Positions 58,750-64,000 of a DNA stretch of 64,000 bases are shown piece after piece. A program made the translations under genes and the position numbers. The DNA lies in assembly GCA_029959865.1 (NCBI GenBank), contig JASCPE010000002.1, forward strand, positions 434,001 through 498,000, written 5' to 3'. Under the pieces are notes generated by a model. The model worked only from the letters and a program-made list of their open reading frames with translations, ran no database searches and was not told the DNA's origin. Within the stretch, counting starts at the first letter, position 1; each line of letters opens with the position of its first letter. The stretch comes from Microbacteriaceae bacterium PS02070 (GTDB taxonomy: Bacteria > Actinomycetota > Actinomycetes > Actinomycetales > Microbacteriaceae).

Positions 58750-60708
58750 ATGAGCCGTGTTTCATCTCTGGTCAGGGCATATCCACTCGTGATCGCAACA
58801 CTGTTGGTGGCTATGATCGGGTTGGTTCTCTTAGCGACTCCGGCCAGTGAGTCGGCCAGCTGGATTGTGGGTGCGTATGCGCTCGTGATTGCCGGGTGGG
58901 AGGCGGTCGGGATGATCCGGCAGCTCATCCGAGGGCACGCCGGGCTCGACATTCTTGCGGTGACGGCAATCACCGCTGCAGTGCTCGTTGGGGAGCCGTG
59001 GGCGGCGCTCGTGGTGGTGCTGATGCTCACCGGCGGGGCGGCCCTCGAAGATTACGCTGAGAACCGTTCGAAGCGGGAACTGACCGCGCTGCTGCGTAAG
59101 GCACCCCAGCAGGCCACGCGCGTTCTCGCCCCAAGCGCACCCGGCGCGGACATGCACGGGCATACTGCCGAGGTCACGACCGAGGACATACCGGTCGAAG
59201 AAGTCGAGGTGGGTGATCTGTTGTTGGTGCGGCCGGGTGCACTCGTGCCTGTGGACTCGATCCTCGTCTCCGAGCACGCCGTGTTCGATGAGTCGTCATT
59301 GACCGGTGAAAGTCTGCCCGTTGAGCGTGACGCGGGAGAGAAAGTGTCGAGCGGTGCGGTGAATGGACAAGCCGCAGTCACCATGCGGGCTGCGGCTCCG
59401 GCCGCCGAGAGCGAGTATCAGCAGATTGTTCGGCTCGTCGAACAAGCCGCGGGGAGCAAAGCCAAAGTCGTGCGGCTCGCCGATCGGTACGCGGTGCCGT
59501 TCACAGTGCTCGCGCTCGTGATCGCCGGGATCGCGTGGGCGGTCAGTGGAGAGGCTGTCCGGTTTGCCGAGGTGCTGGTGGTGGCGACCCCATGCCCGCT
59601 GCTGATCGCCGCGCCGGTCGCGTTTCTCGGTGGCATGAGCCGTGCCGCGAGGTTCGGGCTGATCGTCAAGGGCGGCGGCACCCTCGAACAGCTTTCACGA
59701 GCCCGCTCGGCGGCATTCGATAAGACCGGCACCATCACTACCGGCAAGCCAGTGCTCGAACGCCTTCTGCCCGCCGACCGCGCCAGCGAAGACGAGCTGC
59801 TGCGTTTCGCAGCCTCAGCGGAGGTGTACTCCTCTCACGTGCTTGCGGACTCCGTCGTGCAGGCCGCGAAACAGCACGGTCTGTCGCTCGTCGAAGCCGA
59901 ACATGCCGAGGAGATCGCGACAAACGGAGTCGCGGCTGTGTTCCGCACTCCTGACGCACCTGAGGCAGTGACGGTTCGTGTCGGCAAGCCCTCCTGGGTG
60001 CGCCACTCCGCGCCGGACCTCGTGCTGGCAGACCTTGCTCCAGGGGAACTCGCAATCTACGTCTCAGTCGACGGCCGTTTCGCCGGAGCCATCGTCATGC
60101 GCGACCAAGTGCGCGAAGAAGCAGCCCAGGCTCTCCGTCAGCTGAGCGCACTCGGTATCGAGCGTACGCTCATGGTCACCGGGGACGTTGCAGCCACCGC
60201 CGAACCCATCGCGCGGCGCCTTGGAATCAGCGAGGTGCACGCGGAGTGCCGCCCCGGCGACAAAGTTCGCATTGTCAGTAGCGTGCAGCCCCGCCCGCTC
60301 ATCATGGTCGGTGACGGCCTCAACGATGCCCCAGTGCTCGCTGCTGCGGATATTGGCTTCGCAATGGGGGCGCGCGGTGCAACCGCAGCATCGGAGTCTG
60401 CGGACATCGTGAACCGCTACGACACGCTCTCGGCCCTGCCGCGCGCGGTGAGCATCGGCAAGGACACCGTGCGCATCGCACTGCAAAGCATCTGGCTCGG
60501 CATCATCATCAGCGTCGGCCTCATGCTCATCGCCGCCTTCGGGTTCCTCCCCGCACTCCTCGGCGCGTGGCTGCAAGAAGTCGTTGACCTGGTGGCCATC
60601 CTCGGCGCACTCCGTGCAGTCGGCCCACGATCTGAGCGAATCACACGATCATCACCAGTCGCATCGACGGAACAACTTCACTTCAGCACGACCCAAGACA
60701 GGAAATGA
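58750..60708 (+). CDS. P1B-type heavy-metal ATPase with TPC motif
   Basis: A 652-residue ion-pumping ATPase: TGES (185-188), membrane metal-site motif TPCPLLIAAPVAF (from 280), phosphorylation motif DKTGT (324-328) and GDGLNDAP (from about 521). The usual CPC or CPx is replaced by TPC, and the P1B hallmark His-Pro dipeptide reads His-Val (SSHVLA). Such TPC pumps have been linked to nickel or iron rather than copper or zinc. There is no N-terminal heavy-metal-binding domain. I start at MSRVSSLVRAYPLV, where GGGAGG lies 8 bases upstream; an ATG at 58678 overlapping the chrA stop is possible. Metal substrate not established. Confidence 0.88.
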   Translation: MSRVSSLVRAYPLVIATLLVAMIGLVLLATPASESASWIVGAYALVIAGWEAVGMIRQLIRGHAGLDILAVTAITAAVLVGEPWAALVVVLMLTGGAALEDYAENRSKRELTALLRKAPQQATRVLAPSAPGADMHGHTAEVTTEDIPVEEVEVGDLLLVRPGALVPVDSILVSEHAVFDESSLTGESLPVERDAGEKVSSGAVNGQAAVTMRAAAPAAESEYQQIVRLVEQAAGSKAKVVRLADRYAVPFTVLALVIAGIAWAVSGEAVRFAEVLVVATPCPLLIAAPVAFLGGMSRAARFGLIVKGGGTLEQLSRARSAAFDKTGTITTGKPVLERLLPADRASEDELLRFAASAEVYSSHVLADSVVQAAKQHGLSLVEAEHAEEIATNGVAAVFRTPDAPEAVTVRVGKPSWVRHSAPDLVLADLAPGELAIYVSVDGRFAGAIVMRDQVREEAAQALRQLSALGIERTLMVTGDVAATAEPIARRLGISEVHAECRPGDKVRIVSSVQPRPLIMVGDGLNDAPVLAAADIGFAMGARGATAASESADIVNRYDTLSALPRAVSIGKDTVRIALQSIWLGIIISVGLMLIAAFGFLPALLGAWLQEVVDLVAILGALRAVGPRSERITRSSPVASTEQLHFSTTQDRK

Positions 60709-61442
60709 ACAATATGGCATCCGACTCAAGCACCACGCCGCATCCCGGCGAAGCCCACCTGCAGAACGTGGGCCAACGTTTGAACTGGCTACGTGCAGGG
60801 GTGCTCGGCGCAAACGACGGCATCGTCTCTACCGCGGGTGTCGTCGTCGGTGTCGCTGCCGCTACACCAAACAACGTACTGGCAATCGCGACGGCCGGTA
60901 TCGCCGCCGTAGTTGCCGGGGCGTTCTCAATGGCTGGCGGAGAGTATGTTTCGGTGAGCACCCAACGCGACACAGAGAAAGCGCTCATCGCAAAAGAACG
61001 GTGGGAGCTCGAAACCATGCCCGAGGAGGAGCTTGAAGAACTCACCGAGCTCTATCGACAGCGGGGCCTTTCAGATGACCTCGCACATCAGGTCGCGGTG
61101 CAGCTTACCGAGACGGACGCTCTCGCCGCTCACGCAGAGGTTGAACTCGGAATCGACCATGAAGAGTTCACAAGCCCGTGGGCAGCCGCCGTGTCATCGT
61201 TCATTGCGTTCGCCGTTGGAGCGCTGATCCCACTCATCATGATCTTGCTCCCCGTCGGCGGACACCGAGTTTGGATCGCAGCCATCGCAGTTGTGATCGG
61301 CCTCTTCCTCACCGGTTGGATCAGCGCTGCGCTCGGTGGCGCGCCGCGCGGTCGCGCAATTCTCCGGAACGTGGTCATGGGCTCAGCGACCATGATCGCC
61401 ACATACGCCATTGGGGCACTCTTTGGCGTGGCCATCGGATAG
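60705..61442 (+). CDS. VIT1/CCC1-family iron/manganese transporter
   Basis: A 245-residue membrane protein. GVLGANDGIVSTAGVVVGVA is in the first helix, AGAFSMAGGEYVSVSTQRD starts the cytoplasmic metal-binding region, and the last helices end YAIGALFGVAIG. It moves Fe2+ or Mn2+ out of the cytoplasm or into storage. Its ATG overlaps the stop of the ATPase gene (ATGA), so they are translated together: a pump plus a transporter for what may be the same metal. A second VIT protein, with an extra ferritin-like domain, lies just outside the element at 49 kb. Confidence 0.92.
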   Translation: MNNMASDSSTTPHPGEAHLQNVGQRLNWLRAGVLGANDGIVSTAGVVVGVAAATPNNVLAIATAGIAAVVAGAFSMAGGEYVSVSTQRDTEKALIAKERWELETMPEEELEELTELYRQRGLSDDLAHQVAVQLTETDALAAHAEVELGIDHEEFTSPWAAAVSSFIAFAVGALIPLIMILLPVGGHRVWIAAIAVVIGLFLTGWISAALGGAPRGRAILRNVVMGSATMIATYAIGALFGVAIG

Positions 61443-61470
61443 GCCGCTTCTCGTGATCCGGCCCGCTTTC

Positions 61471-61491
61471 ATGTGCTAACTCATGTGCTAC
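61471..61491. repeat. Right pair of ATGTGCTAM direct repeats (candidate integrase arm sites)
   Basis: ATGTGCTAA at 61471 and ATGTGCTAC at 61483, again 12 bp apart and in the same orientation as the left pair. They lie 117 bp inside the right att core, between the VIT gene and attR. Confidence 0.65.
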
Positions 61492-61522
61492 CGACGCTGC
61501 TAGGTTGTGAATCGCGGTGCAG

Positions 61523-61531
61523 TTATCCACA
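61523..61531 (+). other. Perfect DnaA-box-like 9-mer in the element's right end
   Basis: TTATCCACA, the consensus DnaA box, 78 bp before attR in a 160-bp non-coding stretch. A single box is weak evidence for an origin. It is noted because the surrounding DNA has no other role assigned. Confidence 0.3.
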
Positions 61532-61608
61532 GGTGGGCCTCGCAGAAACCGCGGAATCATGCGGCAGAACGCCGATTCACGATTTCGTGTGCGAGGGGGA
61601 ACGGATCA

Positions 61609-61631
61609 GTTCAAGTCCCCCCTCGCGCACA
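61609..61631 (+). repeat. attR: right attachment-site copy (fragment of the original tRNA-Leu)
   Basis: A 23-bp exact copy of attL. Upstream, GTGTGCGAGGGGGA (61588-61601) is nearly the inverse of the right half of the site, forming an imperfect palindrome around 61602-61615. This may be a core-type integrase site on the element side. The remaining tRNA is not present here, so this copy is only a footprint of the pre-insertion gene end. Confidence 0.95.
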
Positions 61632-61640
61632 CGAAGAAAC

Positions 61641-61677
61641 GGCCCCTGACCTGAGATTTCTCTCGAGGTCAGGGGCC
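61641..61677 (+). terminator. Original tRNA-Leu terminator, displaced by the element
   Basis: Perfect 12-bp arms GGCCCCTGACCT and AGGTCAGGGGCC with a 13-base loop, starting 9 bp after attR. By position it was the terminator of tRNA-Leu before insertion. It now probably serves the convergent glycosyltransferase gene and the element's right-end transcript. Confidence 0.85.
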
Positions 61678-61693
61678 CTCTCTGTGTCGACGA

Positions 61694-62788
61694 TTAGTCG
61701 GTGCGTGTGCGGAGGGCAACGATACGGTCGGCCGCGACTTCTGCGCCGCTCGGTGCGGCGCGCAGTCGGTTGCCGATCTGGGCTGCGCGGCGCCGGAGCG
61801 CGTCGTCACCGATCATGCCTTGAACCTCGGAGCGGATCCGTGATGGGCTAGCGGATTTCTGCAGCCACCGACCCGCGCCAGCGCTCTGGACGATGTGAGC
61901 GATCATCCGCTGATCGGACGTCGGATTGACCGGCAGGATCAGGAGCGGAACCCCGTGTGCGAGCGTCTTCATCGTCGTGGAGTGTCCGCCGTGTCCGATG
62001 ACGAGATCGACCGTGGGGAGAAGCTCGGCGTGTGGCACCCAGCCGTGAACCTCGACGTTCGCGGCAGTCGGCAGGGGGCCACCGAGCTCCACGCCGCCGG
62101 TCGTTACGACGGCCTCCACTGCGAGCGACGAGAGCGCATCGATGATGCGTCGATAGACGGCGAGCATGCCCGGCCAGGTGGTGGAACTGAGTGCGACGAG
62201 CACTCGAGAAGGAGTGCCCCGAGGCAGGGGTTCGGTCCCGGCCTCTGTCGTCCCGGTCCACTCATACCCGCGGAGCCGGGGGTCGTCCCGTCCGGGATCG
62301 AGGTCACGGTCGGTGAGGAGAAGTCTTGCGGAGGCATGCTCCCAGAGCGAGCTCGGACGCAGGCCCACCGCGCCGAAGAATCGGCCGATCGCACCGCGGT
62401 CAAAGGAATCGATCCAGAAGCTTCCGACGGTGTGGAAAAGTGCCACGACCGGCACGCCGCTTGCGATCGCGCCACGGAGCGGTGCGGGCAGCATGCAGTC
62501 GACGACGACCACGTCTATGCGTCGTTCGCGAACGAGTGCAGCCGCTGCGGTGGAGGTCTCGGCGCTGATCATGAGGCGTCGCAGCGCGCCGAACTCGCGC
62601 AGCCCCTGGCGATGACCCTCCGGTCTGATCGCGGTGGCGCGCTCGAACGGCACATGAGTCAACGAGGTGCGTCCCCCGCGCAGTCCTGCGATCTCGACGT
62701 CGATCCCGCGGCGTGCGACCGCCTCGGCGACGGCGAGAGTCGGAGGAATGTTGCCACCGAGGTCGGCGGTCACAAAGAGCACCTTCAC
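61694..62788 (-). CDS. GT1-family glycosyltransferase
   Basis: A 364-residue GT-B glycosyltransferase of the macrolide/UDP-glucosyltransferase type. The N-terminal Rossmann half opens MKVLFVTADLGGNIPPTLAV. The C-terminal half carries the donor-binding signature VHGWVPHAELLPTVDLVIGHGGHSTTMKTLAHGVPLLILP (read in parts, about residues 242-281), including the His and Gly-Gly-His. It attaches a sugar to a small lipophilic acceptor, perhaps a glycolipid or xenobiotic. It is the first chromosomal gene after the element and stands alone. Confidence 0.88.
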   Translation of the reverse strand: MKVLFVTADLGGNIPPTLAVAEAVARRGIDVEIAGLRGGRTSLTHVPFERATAIRPEGHRQGLREFGALRRLMISAETSTAAAALVRERRIDVVVVDCMLPAPLRGAIASGVPVVALFHTVGSFWIDSFDRGAIGRFFGAVGLRPSSLWEHASARLLLTDRDLDPGRDDPRLRGYEWTGTTEAGTEPLPRGTPSRVLVALSSTTWPGMLAVYRRIIDALSSLAVEAVVTTGGVELGGPLPTAANVEVHGWVPHAELLPTVDLVIGHGGHSTTMKTLAHGVPLLILPVNPTSDQRMIAHIVQSAGAGRWLQKSASPSRIRSEVQGMIGDDALRRRAAQIGNRLRAAPSGAEVAADRIVALRTRTD

Positions 62789-62982
62789 GGCGTCCTCCTC
62801 ATCGGATTGTGGCGAGATGCCCTCGATCGCGCAGATCCGCGCCTTCAGTGTGGCAGGGAGGACCCGAAGCCGGCTACGCGCTCTCGTCCGGATTCGTGAT
62901 CGGCACTGCCCGTCGTCCCGGAACGGAAAGTAGAGCTGCCATCCTGGCTGCGGCAGTGGGGGCTGGCGGTAGCCTGGATCGT

Positions 62983-63465
62983 ATGCCCGAGCATGTATCC
63001 ACGGCGAGGGTGAGCCCCCGCACTCTCTTCCGGACGTTCGCTGTCGCCGAGATGTTCACATGGGCGGGCCTCATCACCGCGCTGATCCTGCGCGCGCTCG
63101 ACACGGTGAACATCGTGCCGATCGCGGGAGGCATCCACGGATTCGTCTTCCTCTGTTACGCGGCATCGACCGTCTTCGTGTGGATCAACCAGCGCTGGCG
63201 GCTCCCGGTGGGCATGACGGGGCTGCTGTCGGCCGTGATCCCATTCGCGACGCTCCCGTTCGAGCTGATCATTGACAGGAAGGGACTCCTCGCCGGCACG
63301 TGGCGCCTCGCCCCCGGGGGTGAGCAACCTCGCGGTGTTGTGGAGAAGCTGCAGGCCTGGGTCCTGCGCCGCCCCATTCTCGCCGCTGTCGTCCTGCTCA
63401 TTCTCGTGACGATCGTCTTCGTCACGCTCCTCTGGATTGGACCACCGATCCCGCGGGGCGAATGA
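62983..63465 (+). CDS. DUF3817-type small membrane protein
   Basis: A 160-residue protein with four hydrophobic segments: AEMFTWAGLITALILRAL (about 22-39), VPIAGGIHGFVFLCYAASTV (about 45-64), VGMTGLLSAVIPFATLPFEL (about 75-94) and PILAAVVLLILVTIVFVTLL (about 131-150). The pattern AVAEMFTWAGL and HGFVFLCYA match DUF3817, found in actinobacteria and firmicutes with unknown function. It is divergent from the glycosyltransferase across about 190 bp. Upstream of the peptidase by 99 bp. Confidence 0.83.
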   Translation: MPEHVSTARVSPRTLFRTFAVAEMFTWAGLITALILRALDTVNIVPIAGGIHGFVFLCYAASTVFVWINQRWRLPVGMTGLLSAVIPFATLPFELIIDRKGLLAGTWRLAPGGEQPRGVVEKLQAWVLRRPILAAVVLLILVTIVFVTLLWIGPPIPRGE

Positions 63466-63564
63466 CCACCGTGCTGCATCTGGCGGGCTGACCCACCCTG
63501 CGTGAGTTCGTGAGCCAGCCGAATGCGGGCAAGCCCACTGCTGACGGCGAGTAGCGTGGAGCGC

Positions 63565-64000
63565 ATGGCCGAAAGCACCGAGCTGCCCGAGGTCGCCCGC
63601 GTCGCGCGCGATCTCATCCGCATTGATACGACCAACTACGGCGAGGGCCGCGCCAAGGGCGAGCGGGAGGCCGCTGGGTATGTCGAGAGCTACCTGCGGA
63701 ACCTGGGTCTGAGTCCGGAGATCTACGAGCCGATCGACCGTCGCACCAACGTGTCCGCGCGTGTACGCGGGCGCAATCCCGAAAAGCCGGCGCTCATCCT
63801 GCACGGGCACCTCGATGTCGTGCCCGCGGTGGCGGAGGACTGGAGCGTCGATCCGTTCGAAGGAATCGTGAAGGACGGACTTCTCTGGGGGCGCGGCGCA
63901 GTCGACATGAAGGACATGGACGCCATGATCCTCACCTCCGTCGCGGACCTGCTTCGCGCCGGAGACGCGCCCGAGCGCGACATCATCGTCACGTTCTTCG
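63565..64000 (+). CDS. M20-family metallopeptidase, N-terminal part (runs off the window)
   Basis: The first 145 residues of a zinc peptidase of the M20/M25/M40 type. It opens MAESTELPEVARVARDLIRI, with DTTNYGEGRAKGEREAAGYV following, then the zinc ligand motif LHGHLDVVP (about residues 78-86) and GRGAVDMKDMDAM with the metal-bridging aspartate (about 109-121). Likely an aminoacylase, succinyl-diaminopimelate or carboxypeptidase-like enzyme. The C-terminal zinc ligands and dimerisation domain lie outside, so the subfamily is not decided. Confidence 0.9.
   Translation, partial: MAESTELPEVARVARDLIRIDTTNYGEGRAKGEREAAGYVESYLRNLGLSPEIYEPIDRRTNVSARVRGRNPEKPALILHGHLDVVPAVAEDWSVDPFEGIVKDGLLWGRGAVDMKDMDAMILTSVADLLRAGDAPERDIIVTFF

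Larger units (their letters stand above)
50326..61631. mobile_element. Integrative mobilizable element inserted in tRNA-Leu(GAG), about 11.3 kb
   Basis: The element is bounded by 23-bp direct repeats (50326-50348 and 61609-61631), the left copy being the 3' end of an intact tRNA-Leu. The genes inside fit: a tyrosine integrase next to the tRNA, an XRE repressor and excisionase-like HTH gene with divergent promoters, a VbhA/Fic pair, a MobF relaxase, and a metal-resistance cassette. There are no VirB/VirD4-type genes, so it could not make its own transfer channel and would need a helper. The integrase carries a frameshift (see that entry), which may lock the element in place. Confidence 0.93.

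Noticed and set aside
61588-61632. A second tRNA gene at attR
   Set aside because: Only the 3' 21 bases of the tRNA are present; no D-arm or anticodon arm can be formed.

Overview
The window is high-GC actinobacterial DNA. Gene content and protein sequences fit the family Microbacteriaceae, probably a Microbacterium-like genus. The evidence is the tal-tkt / ctaB / ctaA arrangement, a suf operon with an embedded Rieske-type ferredoxin, CxxC-less ribosomal protein L31, an actinobacterial glgC/glgA pair and many GTG starts. This placement is by recognition only; no database was searched.

Core region (1-50.2 kb). From left to right: end of a pentose-phosphate operon (tal, tkt) facing ctaB; a periplasm-facing sulfurtransferase with a YeeE/YedE sulfur-compound permease; putP; ctaA; sufB-sufD-Rieske-sufC-sufT with a MalY-type lyase and an MFS exporter; a complete siderophore-iron uptake operon (substrate-binding lipoprotein, two permeases, ATPase, siderophore-interacting reductase) behind a DtxR/IdeR-type box; bioY; an amidase; a Cys/Met-metabolism PLP enzyme; PPK2. 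A repeat-rich accessory stretch (26.4-31.4 kb) holds small enzymes, a DUF222-HNH (13E12-type) gene and three unrelated repeat arrays. Housekeeping genes then resume: ABC-F ATPase, SURF1, fabG, serB, glgC/glgA, rpmE2 with a structured leader, Lrp regulator, sirtuin, two SPOUT methyltransferases, a DEAD/DEAH helicase and a ferritin-like/VIT1 fusion.

Integrated element (50,326-61,631). A tRNA-Leu(GAG) gene ends in a 23-bp sequence that is repeated exactly 11.3 kb downstream. Between the copies lie a frameshifted tyrosine integrase, an XRE repressor with face-to-face divergent promoters, an excisionase-like HTH protein, a VbhA-type antitoxin and Fic toxin, a MobF relaxase-helicase, and a metal cassette (ChrA, a TPC-motif P1B ATPase, a VIT1/CCC1 transporter). 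No type IV secretion or coupling-protein genes are seen, so I read it as an integrative mobilizable element. Its left end carries its own copy of the tRNA 3' end plus a terminator resembling the one displaced to the right end.

Right flank (61.6-64 kb): the displaced tRNA terminator, a GT1-type glycosyltransferase, a DUF3817 membrane protein and the start of an M20 peptidase.

Most interesting signals: identical C-terminal hexapeptides on the relaxase and the Fic toxin encoded by different codons; paired 12-bp-spaced direct repeats at both ends of the element (candidate integrase arm sites); the integrase frameshift that removes the catalytic tyrosine; and an array of five 81-bp hairpin units with perfect terminal inverted repeats at 30.5-31.2 kb.
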